Shown here: piece after piece, positions 26,058 through 35,114 of the stretch
Layout: each line of letters begins with the position of its first letter
Numbering within the stretch: position 1 is the stretch's first letter
Source of the DNA: Bacillus sp. MYb209
GTDB taxonomy: Bacteria > Bacillota > Bacilli > Bacillales > Bacillaceae_G
Direction of reading: 5' to 3'
Assembly (NCBI RefSeq): GCF_002975175.1
Contig: NZ_PCNZ01000018.1
Span: 1-64,000, forward strand
Length of the DNA stretch: 64,000 nucleotides
Program-made: the position numbers and the translations under genes
The notes under the pieces: generated by a model
Seen by the model: only the letters and a program-made list of their open reading frames with translations
What the model was told of the DNA's origin: nothing
Database searches by the model: none

Positions 26058-26308
26058 AATCGATCTCCTCCATAATGTTGAGTAATACTTCCTCATACTA
26101 AATGAAATAACACCCTCTGAATTACCTTTCATTCACATATAAATAACCCCTTCACTTATTCATATTCAAGAAAATGAACTTTTAATGGCATATCATGAAT
26201 GTAACGATTTTTTGTAATTAAACAATATTATTGTGACTCAACCAGAGCAGTACATACAAACAAACAAGGCAATTATTTTTCCTTGCATATTAAACCTCTT
26301 AATAAACA

Positions 26309-27682
26309 TTATTCTTTTTTAAACTGAAAATCCACACGGTTCATTCGTTTTATCTCCTCAATCACCTTACAAATCCCTTCTTCAATCTTGTCTTCTTTTA
26401 CATTAGATACATTCAACTTTAACAAGATCCCTTTATGAAAATTACTCAAATAATTTTTATCAATAGAATCTATGCTTATTTGACTCTTGCTTAAATTTTT
26501 TATAAAGGTGTCCGTAACTATGTTTCTTTTCAACTGTAGACATGTGTGTATTCCAATGGGATCTACTGCTCTATAAATAAACAAATGCGGATTTTCATTT
26601 TGAATACCTTCTACTACTTCTGCTAATTTCTTTGACCTATTGTAGTACGAAGCTTTAATTTTATACTTATGTCGCTCAAACATCCCGCTCTTAATGTAAA
26701 TTTCTAAAGCAGCTTGCGAAATCATAGGACTATCGATATCTAATATCTTCTTATACTTATAAAAGGCATCTGCAATAGATTGCGGGATGACTGCAACACC
26801 AACTCGTAAGCCTGGAAAGATAATCTTCGAATAACTTTTTAAATATATAACATGATTACAATTATCTTGGCTATAAAATGGATCTACTTTTGAATCAGTT
26901 TCTAAATCTGCTAAATAGTCGTCTTCCACTATAAATACATTATATTTCTTCGCAAGTTGAATAATCTTCTCTTTCTCTTTTTTAGAATACGAAGTTCCAA
27001 GTGGATGATGAAATCTCGGTATTGTATAAAAGAATTTAATTTTTTCTGTTCGGAATATCCTCTCTAGTTCATTTAAATCTATCCCTTCATGTGTACGCTT
27101 TATTCCAATTACAGGAATGTTATATGTTTCTATATATTCTATATATAAATGGTAACTTGGCTGTTCAATTAGAATCGTACTATGTCCATTCGGAAATGGT
27201 ATAGAAGTTAGTATAGCAAGTGCTTGCTGGACACCTGACGTTATAAATATGTTTTCTTCATTAGTGAAAACTTGATAGTTTGCTAATTGTTTTTGCACAA
27301 CCGAAATTAAAGATGGTAACCCTTTCGGTGTTCCGTATATAAACAAATCATTCTTATATGTATCAATCGCTTTATTAATACAATGTTGAAAATCTAAGTA
27401 TGGAAAAACATCTGGATCTGGCGCTGAGGAAGCAAAATCAATCATCTCGTTATTTTCTATGTAACTCCCAGATTTCTTAACAACATAGTATCCACTTTGA
27501 GGTACAGAATAAATAATATGGCGCTTTTCTAATTCATGCAGCGCTCGTATTACAGTCGCCTTATTACATTCATATTGCGTAACGAGTGACCGTATAGACG
27601 GTAATTTCTTTCCTTCTTTTATCTCTCCATTTTGAATCATACTTTCTAAATCGTTTAAAACATGTAAATACTTATACATCAT
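26309..27682 (-). CDS. MocR-type PLP-dependent GntR/aminotransferase regulator
   Basis: About 457 residues. The GntR winged helix (VLNDLESMIQNGEIKEGKKL, PSIRSLVTQYECNKATVIRA) is followed by an aminotransferase-like effector domain with FITSGVQQALA, IPRFHHPLGTSYS and the PLP Lys in YLKSYSKIIFPGLRVG. GGGGTGG lies 4 bases before the ATG at 27682 (a second ATG follows directly). It is divergent from the EamA exporter at 27807, with palindromes between. It probably senses PLP plus an amino acid and controls the exporter. Intact, unlike the related gene at 18769. Confidence 0.9.
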   Translation of the reverse strand: MMYKYLHVLNDLESMIQNGEIKEGKKLPSIRSLVTQYECNKATVIRALHELEKRHIIYSVPQSGYYVVKKSGSYIENNEMIDFASSAPDPDVFPYLDFQHCINKAIDTYKNDLFIYGTPKGLPSLISVVQKQLANYQVFTNEENIFITSGVQQALAILTSIPFPNGHSTILIEQPSYHLYIEYIETYNIPVIGIKRTHEGIDLNELERIFRTEKIKFFYTIPRFHHPLGTSYSKKEKEKIIQLAKKYNVFIVEDDYLADLETDSKVDPFYSQDNCNHVIYLKSYSKIIFPGLRVGVAVIPQSIADAFYKYKKILDIDSPMISQAALEIYIKSGMFERHKYKIKASYYNRSKKLAEVVEGIQNENPHLFIYRAVDPIGIHTCLQLKRNIVTDTFIKNLSKSQISIDSIDKNYLSNFHKGILLKLNVSNVKEDKIEEGICKVIEEIKRMNRVDFQFKKE

Positions 27683-27702
27683 TACCACCCCAATATTTAA
27701 TT

Positions 27703-27779
27703 TGTACCGGTACAGTTTGTATTTGTTCACATTGTAGCACTAGATCAGAAAGATTACTATGTACGTATACTGGCCAGTA
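27703..27779. promoter_or_regulatory. Palindromes in the second MocR/EamA intergenic region
   Basis: TGTACCGGTACA (27703-27714) and TACTGGCCAGTA (27768-27779) are perfect 12-bp palindromes; TGTAC at the first recurs at 27760. They lie between the divergent regulator and exporter and are candidate MocR binding sites. Confidence 0.45.
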
Positions 27780-27806
27780 AGAAATTAACTACTATGAGGT
27801 GAAATT

Positions 27807-28745
27807 ATGAAAAATACAACAAAAGCATATTTATCAGCATTACTCTATTCATTTATTATTGGATTCTCCTTTATGTTTGTGAAACTAGCACTAACCATTA
27901 CGAGCCCTCTTGATACTCTGGCTCATCGTTTTACAGTTGCTTTCATAGCAGCAAGCATTCCGATTATTTTCGGTTTTGTAAAGTTAAATATATCATTCAA
28001 AAACATACTTACCCTTTTACCACTTGCAATATTTTATCCAGCACTGTTCTTTGCTTTCCAAGCATTTGGTCTAGTATATACGAGTTCATCTGAAGCTGGA
28101 ATTATACAGGCTGCTATCCCTATATTTACAATGATACTCGCTTCATATTTTTTAAAAGAGTATACCAATACATGGCAAAAAACATCTGTATTTATTTCTG
28201 TCGTCGGTGTCATATATATATTTATCATGAATGGTATAGGGGCTCATGAAACTAGTTTCATCGGCGTTATTCTCATTTTGTTATCGGCATTATCATCTGC
28301 TTGCTACAATGTATTAGCTCGAAAAATGACAAAGAAATTCAAGTTAATGGATTTAACCTACACAATGACAGCAATTGGTTTTATTAGTTTTAATTTAATC
28401 GCTATCGCCAGCCATATAAACAAAGGCACAATAACTGTATACTTTAAGCCATTTACGAACAGCACATTTCTTATCTCCATTTTATATTTAGGATTACTAT
28501 CATCCTTACTGACAGCATTGTTATTAAATTATTCATTATCTTATATTGAAGCAGCTAAAATAAGTGTTTTTAGTAACTTATCTACACTTATTACCATTAT
28601 CGCAGGCGTTGTATTCTTACACGAGCAAATTGCCTACTATCATATTATCGGTACACTTATGATTGTTCTTGGAGTAATAGGTACAAACTTTTTGGGTAAA
28701 AAAGGAATCATAGCGAAAAAGAAGAATACCTCCTTAAGTAAATAA
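27807..28745 (+). CDS. EamA/DMT-family membrane exporter
   Basis: A 312-residue ten-helix transporter with two EamA repeats (AYLSALLYSFIIGFSFMFVK at the start; LHEQIAYYHIIGTLMIVLGV near the end) and a basic cytosolic tail GKKGIIAKKK. GAGGTG lies before the ATG. It is divergent from the intact MocR regulator and 17 bases upstream of the broken M3 peptidase gene, which suggests that they formed an operon. The exported compound is unknown; an amino acid or peptide breakdown product would fit the peptidase neighbour. Confidence 0.9.
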   Translation: MKNTTKAYLSALLYSFIIGFSFMFVKLALTITSPLDTLAHRFTVAFIAASIPIIFGFVKLNISFKNILTLLPLAIFYPALFFAFQAFGLVYTSSSEAGIIQAAIPIFTMILASYFLKEYTNTWQKTSVFISVVGVIYIFIMNGIGAHETSFIGVILILLSALSSACYNVLARKMTKKFKLMDLTYTMTAIGFISFNLIAIASHINKGTITVYFKPFTNSTFLISILYLGLLSSLLTALLLNYSLSYIEAAKISVFSNLSTLITIIAGVVFLHEQIAYYHIIGTLMIVLGVIGTNFLGKKGIIAKKKNTSLSK

Positions 28746-28762
28746 AAAGTGAGGGGTAAATA

Positions 28763-30374
28763 ATGCAGAACTCTAATACGATCGATATCCGTAATATACA
28801 TGAGCTAGAAAACGAATTGTCTACTTTATTAAGTAAACACATTTCTTCAGGAGAAGATTTAGAAAATCGGCTGAAAATACAGTCGAAATTAATATGGGAA
28901 ATCGAAGAACAATTAAGATCACACTATATTAACTTTCAATGTAATACAGATAACAAAGAAATAAAAGATACGTTTGAATATGATCAACAATATGTAAGGC
29001 CTCTTTTGAAACGTTATCAAAATTCATTTGATAATAAATATTTAGAGTCACCATTTCGAATGCAACTTGATCCAAAAACTTATAGCTTACTAGATAAAAA
29101 ATAAAGAATGCGCAAACATTATTTTGTGAAAAGAACATTGATTTAGAAGTAAAAGAAGACAAATTAGTAACCGACAAAATCCGAATCGTGATATACGAAA
29201 AAAAGCAAAAACGCTCATTTCTGAAAAATTCTTATCTGTTGAAAATAATTTACAACATATTTTAAATGAATTAATTGCAATCCGTCACCAAAAGGCAAAA
29301 AACATTCAATTAGATAATTATCGTGATTATATGTTTAAAAAATATGAACGTTTTGATTATACAGCTGAAGATTGCTATGAACTTGCAGAATCTGTTCGTA
29401 AATACGTTGTACCACTTATTGATAATATATTTAATGAGAAAAAAGCTGAACTTCAAGTAGATACACTTCGTCCGTGGGATCTAAAAGCAGCCGCACCAAA
29501 TCAAAAAGTATTAAAACCTATTGAAGACGAAAGTGATTTAATCGAAAAAAGTTCTCATATTTTACACAAACTAGACCCTGAATTTTCTGCATTATTGAGC
29601 CGTATGCATAAAAATGATTGCTTAGATTTAGAAAGTCGTAAAGGAAAAGCAGCTGGTGGTTTTTGCGAACACTTACCTGCTTCTCAATTATCTTTTATTT
29701 TTATGAATCTCAATCATACACATTATGATGTTACTACTTTCCTCCATGAAATGGGCCATAGTATTCATAATGAATGTATGAAGCAGCTAGCGCTACAAAA
29801 ATATTTAGAAATCCCTTCAGAATCAGCTGAGCTAGCTAGCATGACAATGGAATTATTTTCGATGGAGTATTGGGATACATTTTATGAGAATACAGAAGAA
29901 TTTATAAAAGCAAAATTAGATTTCTTTAAAGATATTGTTAAGTATTTACCACAAATGCTTATCGTTGATCAATTCCAACATTGGATGTATGAAAATCCTA
30001 ATCATACTGCTAAAGAAAGAAATGAAAAACATTTAGAATTACATAACACTTACCAATCGAACGTGGTAAATATTACAGGTTATGAAAATTGGATAGCAAC
30101 TGGCTGGTTACCTGTACTACACATTTTCGAAATACCATTCTATTATATCGAATATGCAATCGCGCAACTTGGTGCATTGCAAATGTATAAACAATATAAA
30201 GAGAATCCTAAACAAGCACTACAAAATTATAAAAAAGCATTATCTCTAGGTAACTCTAAATCTTTAACAGAAGTATATGAAGCAGCGGGCATTCGTTTTG
30301 ATTTTTCTAGTGAGACAATAAAAGAATTAATGGCATTTGTAGAAGAGGAATTGGAATTACTTGAACAAATATAA
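28763..30374 (+). pseudogene. M3-family oligopeptidase (zinc) broken by two frameshifts
   Basis: GAGGGG precedes the ATG at 28763. Frame 1 (MQNSNTIDIRNIHELENELS ... TYSLLDKK) stops at 29104. A second frame carries LFCEKNIDLEVKEDKLVT up to about 29172. A third frame reads NRDIRKKAKTLISEKFLS at 29184 and stays open to 30374. Reading through gives a protein of about 535 residues of normal M3 length. The zinc site is intact in the last part: FLHEMGHSIHNE (HExxH) with the downstream Glu in SAELASMTMELFS. The 347-residue piece starting at 29331 could in principle be made, but it lacks the N-terminal domain. Two separate lesions mean that it is a pseudogene. Confidence 0.82.
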
Positions 30375-30379
30375 ATAAA

Positions 30380-30412
30380 AAAATGCATCTGTCCTTATAG
30401 GTGCATTTTTTA
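30380..30412 (+). terminator. Terminator after the M3 peptidase gene
   Basis: AAAATGCATCT pairs with AGGTGCATTTT, followed by TT; it also overlaps the 3' end of the minus-strand AraC fragment. Confidence 0.75.
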
Positions 30413-30493
30413 ATGAGATAATTCATCTAATGAAAACTCCTTTTTTATATTATCTTCAATCCAATCAATCATTAGCTGTATATGTTCATTCAT
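30410..30493 (-). pseudogene. N-terminal fragment of an AraC-family regulator
   Basis: GAGGAGTG precedes the ATG at 30493. The 27 codons read MNEHIQLMIDWIEDNIKKEF then SLDELSH and TAA. This is the characteristic first helix-turn-helix entry of AraC-type activators (IDWIEDNI...SLDELS), where the next residues should be the recognition helix. The gene is cut off at this point by the peptidase terminator, so only the extreme 5' end remains. Confidence 0.6.
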
Positions 30494-30658
30494 TTATTTA
30501 TTTCACTCCTCAATAAAATTATAAGAGGTATCCATTTCTTTATTTTGATATTTCTTGTGATTTATAGCATTAAATATCCGCAAAAACCCTTAAATAATAT
30601 ATGTAACTTTTATTTTCATATTTTTTCAGCTATCTTATTTTGTCATATATTCACTTAA

Positions 30659-30781
30659 CTTTCCAAGCTACTGAATCATAAACTATCGAAAGCGATTCAA
30701 AAATTAACTGAGGAACAAGTACGGATAATGAATCTTTATAGAATAAAGATTGAAAAAAACCATTCCTTAATTAACATATAA
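30659..30781 (+). pseudogene. Possible sigma-factor-like (region 4) fragment
   Basis: A start-less frame of 40 codons reads LLNHKLSKAIQKLTEEQVRI then MNLYRIKIEKNHSLINI and TAA. The KLTEEQ-RIM-LY pattern resembles region 4 of small sigma-70-like proteins found on mobile elements. It is closed upstream by a TAA at 30656. The assignment is tentative. Confidence 0.3.
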
Positions 30782-30799
30782 CACAGCCAGTTTCCTATG

Positions 30800-30847
30800 A
30801 AGTGCCCCGAATTGTTAGATATAGTCTAACAATCTGGGGGCACTTTT
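30800..30847. terminator. Long hairpin downstream of the cupin gene
   Basis: AAGTGCCCC..ATTGTTAGA pairs with TCTAACAAT..GGGGGCACTT around a short loop, with one internal mismatch. It lies 70 bases beyond the cupin stop on the minus strand and has T residues on both sides. Confidence 0.7.
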
Positions 30848-30915
30848 CTATAATTAAATTTTCTCCAAAAGACAATATATAAGTAACGAGACAATATTTA
30901 ACCGTACAGTGGCCC

Positions 30916-31371
30916 CTATTTTCCAATCCATTCAACGGATTTATCTAGCCTAATGCCATCCTCAATATTGCTTTCTTCCAAAGTATTCGCCCTAGCTTGA
31001 ATACAAATAAAATAGAGAGGTTCGCTTGAACTGTTACGCCAAATTCTTTCCCCTTCTTGAGCTACCCTAATGACAGTGCCCTCTTTGATTTCAAGGATTT
31101 CATCATCAATCTTGAATTCTCCTTGTCCCTTGACAAAGATATATAGCTCTTCATTTTCTCTATGCTTATGATAAAAAGGCATTGAAATACCTGGAGGAAA
31201 AACATTAAGTGAAACTTCCATCCCTGTACATTGTAAGTCATCTTTAAGAAAGACTTTTCCAGGGGCTTTAAATGGATTTCCATTTTTATATTGGAGCAGA
31301 TCCTCCCACTTTCCTACTTGAACAGCACTAAAATTTTTACCTTCTATTGTTGAATTAACAAATTGACTCAT
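30916..31371 (-). CDS. Cupin-domain protein
   Basis: A 151-residue single-domain cupin. Motif 1 is MPFYHKHRENEELYIFVKGQG, with both metal-binding His residues and the Glu; motif 2 follows at EIKEGTVIRVAQEGERIW. Such proteins bind a metal and act as sugar isomerases, dioxygenases or sensors; this one cannot be placed further. GAGAGGAG precedes the ATG. A palindrome nearly identical to those flanking the TetR gene lies 75 bases upstream, so this gene is probably in the same regulon as the dihydrolipoyl dehydrogenase. Confidence 0.85.
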   Translation of the reverse strand: MSQFVNSTIEGKNFSAVQVGKWEDLLQYKNGNPFKAPGKVFLKDDLQCTGMEVSLNVFPPGISMPFYHKHRENEELYIFVKGQGEFKIDDEILEIKEGTVIRVAQEGERIWRNSSSEPLYFICIQARANTLEESNIEDGIRLDKSVEWIGK

Positions 31372-31444
31372 TTGTATTCTCCTCTCATTTATTTTTCATG
31401 ATTTCACTTTGTAATCTCTAATAAATGAATAAATCCTCTCACCG

Positions 31445-31469
31445 AAAGAAACCAAACGGTCTCTTTTTT
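31445..31469. promoter_or_regulatory. TetR-type operator candidate A, upstream of the cupin gene
   Basis: AAAGAAACCAAACGGTCTC followed by TTTTTT. It differs by one base from site B (33138) and closely matches site C (33788). The following bases (CGGCTCAATTAGCC) also resemble the 3' end of the tetR gene, suggesting that the segment arose by duplication. Confidence 0.6.
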
Positions 31470-31603
31470 GCGGTAAAAAAACGGCTCAATTAGCCATTGT
31501 TAGAAGCTTATTATTAAAGATTGTTTGTTACATCTTCATCTGTCTCTATATTTTATTTAGAATTTCTAAAAAGCGAAGCAATAAAATTTTTATTAATTAG
31601 TAT

Positions 31604-32983
31604 CTATTTTAATTTGTAAATTAAGGCCTCAGCAGCTTCCATCACAAGCTCACTTAAAGTTGGATGAGCATGAGGTGTTAAAGCAATGTCCTCAACTGTC
31701 ATGCCTGATTCGATTGCTAAGCACATTTCGGCAATTATTTCTGATGCACCATTTCCCACCATTTGAGCACCTACTAATACACCATCTTCTTTGCGCACCA
31801 ATAGCCTCACAAACCCTTTTTCTTCATTTAATACAAGTGCACGACCGTTTGCTGAGAATGGGAACTTAACCACTTTCACTTCCACGCTTTCCGCCTTTGC
31901 TCGCTCTTCAGTATAACCAACTGTTGCTAATTCAGGATGGGTGAAGCAAACTGCTGGAATTGCCAAGTAATCAACAAATGAGATCTGACCGGCGATAGCT
32001 TCAGCCGCTACCTTTCCTTCATAAAATGCTTTATGTGCAAGCTGCGGACCAGCAATGATATCACCGATAGCAAAAATGTTCGGAAGGTTAGTACGGCATT
32101 GTTGATCAACTTTTAATAAACCGCAGTCAAAAAATTCAATGCCGATTTTTTCAAAACCCATATTTTCAGTATTAGGGCGACGACCAACTGTTATTAATAC
32201 ATAATCAGCGTCAACTTTCTTTTCTTCACCGCCAATTTCGTAGGTAACAATTACACCGTTTTCAGCTTCTTCAACACCTTTAGCGGATGCATCTACTACT
32301 ACTGTAACACCTTTGTTTATAAGGTCTTCTTTCACAATTTGAGTCATTTGTTTATCGAAGCCAGTTAAAATGTCTTTACCTCCTTCAATAATTGTTACTA
32401 CAGAACCAAGGGAAGCGTAAGCAGAGCCTAATTCAGTACCAATGTAACCGCCACCGATTACAACCAATTTACTTGGAACTTCAGTTAAATTAAGTGCACC
32501 TGTAGAATTAATCACACGTTTTGTAAATTCAAATGTTGGAATTTCAACTGGGCGCGAGCCAGTAGCTATAATTACATTTTTAAATGTATATGTTTGAACT
32601 GCATCTTTATTGGTTACCCGTAAAGTGTTAGCATCTATGAAATAGGCTTCACCTTTTATCACATCTACTTTATTGCTTTTTAATAAACCTTCTACACCAT
32701 CTACTAATCTTTTTACAACGCTGTTTTTAAATTCTTGCACTTTTGTGAAGTCAACATTTACACCGGAAGAAAAAATACCCATATCTTCTGAATGCTTTGT
32801 TTTCTCATAGCGATGACCTACAGAAATAAGTGCCTTTGATGGAATGCAGCCGACGTTAGCACATACACCTCCAAGGTTTTCTCTTTCTATAATTGCCACT
32901 TGTTGCCCTAATTGTGAAGCTCTGATTGCAGCAACATATCCTCCAGGTCCAGAGCCAATTACGATTGTTTCAATCTCTCTCAT
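31604..32983 (-). CDS. lpdA: Dihydrolipoyl dehydrogenase (orphan E3-type flavoprotein)
   Basis: A 459-residue FAD enzyme that reoxidises dihydrolipoamide with NAD+. The FAD motif [10 protein letters not shown], the redox disulfide in [16 protein letters not shown], the NAD motif [12 protein letters not shown], the second FAD motif IFAIGDI and the C-terminal catalytic HAHPTLSE are all present. AAAGGGAT precedes the ATG at 32983; the ATG at 33037 adds 18 residues without a site. It is not next to any E1/E2 genes, so it is an accessory copy. The divergently related TetR gene just upstream and a shared operator suggest stress- or compound-induced expression. Confidence 0.92.
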   Translation of the reverse strand: MREIETIVIGSGPGGYVAAIRASQLGQQVAIIERENLGGVCANVGCIPSKALISVGHRYEKTKHSEDMGIFSSGVNVDFTKVQEFKNSVVKRLVDGVEGLLKSNKVDVIKGEAYFIDANTLRVTNKDAVQTYTFKNVIIATGSRPVEIPTFEFTKRVINSTGALNLTEVPSKLVVIGGGYIGTELGSAYASLGSVVTIIEGGKDILTGFDKQMTQIVKEDLINKGVTVVVDASAKGVEEAENGVIVTYEIGGEEKKVDADYVLITVGRRPNTENMGFEKIGIEFFDCGLLKVDQQCRTNLPNIFAIGDIIAGPQLAHKAFYEGKVAAEAIAGQISFVDYLAIPAVCFTHPELATVGYTEERAKAESVEVKVVKFPFSANGRALVLNEEKGFVRLLVRKEDGVLVGAQMVGNGASEIIAEMCLAIESGMTVEDIALTPHAHPTLSELVMEAAEALIYKLK

Positions 32984-33133
32984 ATCCCTTTTCACACTCC
33001 TCAAAAAATTGGAAAACAGTATGCCAAATTCGTTCATACTCTACACATTTTTCAATTTTGTAAAAGTACCATTCTTTTCTCATCTGTTTTTTCATAGTTT
33101 CATCATAGAATTTCTATTAAGTGATCACCCCCC

Positions 33134-33163
33134 AAAAAAAGAAACCGAACGGTCTCTTTTTTG
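33134..33163. promoter_or_regulatory. TetR-type operator candidate B, upstream of lpdA
   Basis: The core AAAGAAACCGAACGGTCTC is a near-perfect palindrome (AAAGA-ACC / GGT-TCTTT), sitting between the TetR stop and the lpdA start. One of three copies in this locus. Confidence 0.65.
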
Positions 33164-33169
33164 TAATAA

Positions 33170-33196
33170 AAATTACGGCTCACTTGGCCGTAATTT
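33170..33196 (-). terminator. Hairpin at the end of the tetR gene
   Basis: AAATTACGGC pairs with GCCGTAATTT and spans the tetR stop codon at 33180. Downstream on the minus strand are A/T-rich bases. Confidence 0.65.
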
Positions 33197-33776
33197 GTTT
33201 TTTTAACTCCGCAAGAAGCTGAGAAGATACTGTATCAAGATAGACTGTATCTTGATACAAGCGTGATAAGGCAAGTGCCCCTTCAAGAGAAGAAATCCAG
33301 ACAATAGCAATCTGCTTTGCCTGAGTATCTGATTTTAACTCTCCTAACTCAATTCCATTTGTAATAATGTTTTCAATCATTCCGAGTAATTGATTCATTG
33401 CTATCTGTGCTTGTTCTGCCATGAGAGGATGGGAATCATCTGCTTCTAACGTTACATTCATGATTGGGCAACCTCCAGGAAGAGGATCATTATGAACGAG
33501 CGATGTAAAAACTGAAATAAAAGCTTTTAACTTATCAAACGTATTGGATGCTTTTTTTATCTCTTCGACATAACGCACTCCCATTTGTGAAGTTGCGTGC
33601 TGGAAGGCTTGAATAGCTAAATCATCTTTATTTTTAAAGTGACGATAGATGCCACCCTTCTCTAGCCCAGTCTCTTGCATAATATCAGAAATTGAAGAAC
33701 CACTATACCCTTTTACATTAAACAGAGCAGAGGAACGATCAAGAATCATTCTTTTTGTTAATTCACCTTTACGCAT
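33180..33776 (-). CDS. TetR/AcrR-family transcriptional regulator
   Basis: A 198-residue repressor. The N-terminal helix-turn-helix reads SALFNVKGYSGSSISDIMQE then TGLEKGGIYRHFKNKDDLAI, the classic TetR pattern with YRHFKNK. The C-terminal ligand domain is compatible with the TetR_C-type found in YxaF/LmrA-like proteins. AGGAGG precedes the ATG. A copy of the shared palindrome lies 12 bases upstream of the start (autoregulation), others precede lpdA and the cupin gene, so a three-gene regulon is inferred. The ligand is unknown. Confidence 0.93.
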   Translation of the reverse strand: MRKGELTKRMILDRSSALFNVKGYSGSSISDIMQETGLEKGGIYRHFKNKDDLAIQAFQHATSQMGVRYVEEIKKASNTFDKLKAFISVFTSLVHNDPLPGGCPIMNVTLEADDSHPLMAEQAQIAMNQLLGMIENIITNGIELGELKSDTQAKQIAIVWISSLEGALALSRLYQDTVYLDTVSSQLLAELKKQITAK

Positions 33777-33787
33777 AGTGTCCTCCT

Positions 33788-33812
33788 AAAAGAAAACGTT
33801 TGGTCTCTTTTA
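33788..33812. promoter_or_regulatory. TetR-type operator candidate C, in the tetR promoter
   Basis: AAAAGAAAACGTTTGGTCTC followed by TTTTA. It shares the outer arms and the GGTCTCTTT half with sites A and B. Its position directly upstream of the tetR start fits autorepression. Confidence 0.6.
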
Positions 33813-33932
33813 AGTATATGACAAATCGAAAAGAATTAGCAAGAAAAATTAATGGTGAAAACCAATGAGTACAAAATAAATGAATCATTATCCTAATAGG
33901 AGGCAGAATAAATACATGAAAACATCTTTTAT

Positions 33933-34640
33933 TTACAGGAATTTATTCTCTGCCAATCTAGCCGCACTAATAATAGGAGCCCACTGGAAAATTTCATCTC
34001 TTGATAAACCTGTATTTTTGCAATATACATGTAAATACATTTCAGCTAATTCCACTGAATTCTGTGAATATAATAAGTATGTCCGAAACACATCTGCACG
34101 AATATCACCTGAACTAGCATCAACCCAATCTATAATTTTCACATTATCATTACTTAAAATTAAATTAAACGGATGCAAATCACCATGACATAATCTAGGT
34201 TCAAATATGATTGAATCTAATTGTTTTAATACATTTTTCTTTTGGTTTTCATCCAATTTATGTACAGATTTAATTTGACGCTCTAACTTTTGTCTCATTG
34301 ATTCTATTTCATCTGTATTCACACATATAGCATGAATCTTTTTCTGCTCATTAACACAAATACTTATGTAATACTCTGCCTCATTTAGATTATTAAGCAG
34401 GAGATTACCAATACTGTCCCCTTTTACATATTCCATAATAATAGCCTGTCTATCTTGTACCTTTGTCACTTCAAATACGTTTGGAACTGGTAGTCCGCAT
34501 GAATAAGCGTATTTTTGTTTTTTTGCCTCATTAATAGATTCTGTATCTGGAAGATATTCCTCAAACAATTTAATAATTTTATTTTCATAAAGATATATCT
34601 TCGCAGTATTCCCCTTGGCTATCGGCTCATCTAAATTCAA
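33933..34640 (-). CDS. Aminoglycoside-phosphotransferase/kinase-like protein
   Basis: A 235-residue APH-fold protein. It has an N-terminal nucleotide-binding lobe (IAKGNTAKIYLYENKIIKLF), a conserved IIMEYVKGDSIG, the catalytic loop HGDLHPFNLI and the metal-binding IIDWVDAS. Family members phosphorylate aminoglycosides, choline, homoserine or other small molecules; the substrate is not evident. The start is TTG at 34640 with AAGGAGG 7 bases upstream. Monocistronic. Confidence 0.87.
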   Translation of the reverse strand: MNLDEPIAKGNTAKIYLYENKIIKLFEEYLPDTESINEAKKQKYAYSCGLPVPNVFEVTKVQDRQAIIMEYVKGDSIGNLLLNNLNEAEYYISICVNEQKKIHAICVNTDEIESMRQKLERQIKSVHKLDENQKKNVLKQLDSIIFEPRLCHGDLHPFNLILSNDNVKIIDWVDASSGDIRADVFRTYLLYSQNSVELAEMYLHVYCKNTGLSRDEIFQWAPIISAARLAENKFL

Positions 34641-34921
34641 GTTTTTTCCTCCTTAAAAGATATAGTAATACTCCTGACCCCCATGTTTTAAATTCACTGC
34701 AAACGATACTTTCATTATTTTTCTCACTCATCAATTCCCTTTTGTTATGAAATGAATTCGTTCGCATTTTAGCTTTTATAGAGTAGCTTAATATTTGCGC
34801 TCTTTAATAATTCGGACATAAATTTTACTTTTATTTTATAACAGGTATTATTTTCTAGTACAATATGATAATTCCTTATTCTATTCTCTTTCTCCCCTTC
34901 TGATAGATAGCTTGGATTTTC

Positions 34922-34964
34922 AATCAATTCGATTTCATTGTTTATTGATGAAATCGAATTGATT
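34922..34964. repeat. 17-bp perfect inverted repeat in a 470-bp gap
   Basis: AATCAATTCGATTTCAT (34922-34938) is exactly repeated in inverse at 34948-34964 with a 9-base loop. It has no T-run. It lies in the intergenic stretch 34641-35114, in which I see no coding remnant; it could be a regulator site, a terminator relic or a small RNA. Confidence 0.6.
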
Positions 34965-35114
34965 ATTGCGGCTTTAAAACAATGTAGTAACTGATTTAAC
35001 GAACATAATCATAATATTCGTGAAATTTTCATTGGATTTAATAATAATAACTTATAAAATGAAACAATATATAAAACTATACGTAATTCAAAAAGATTTC
35101 TGTTATCCCTTATA

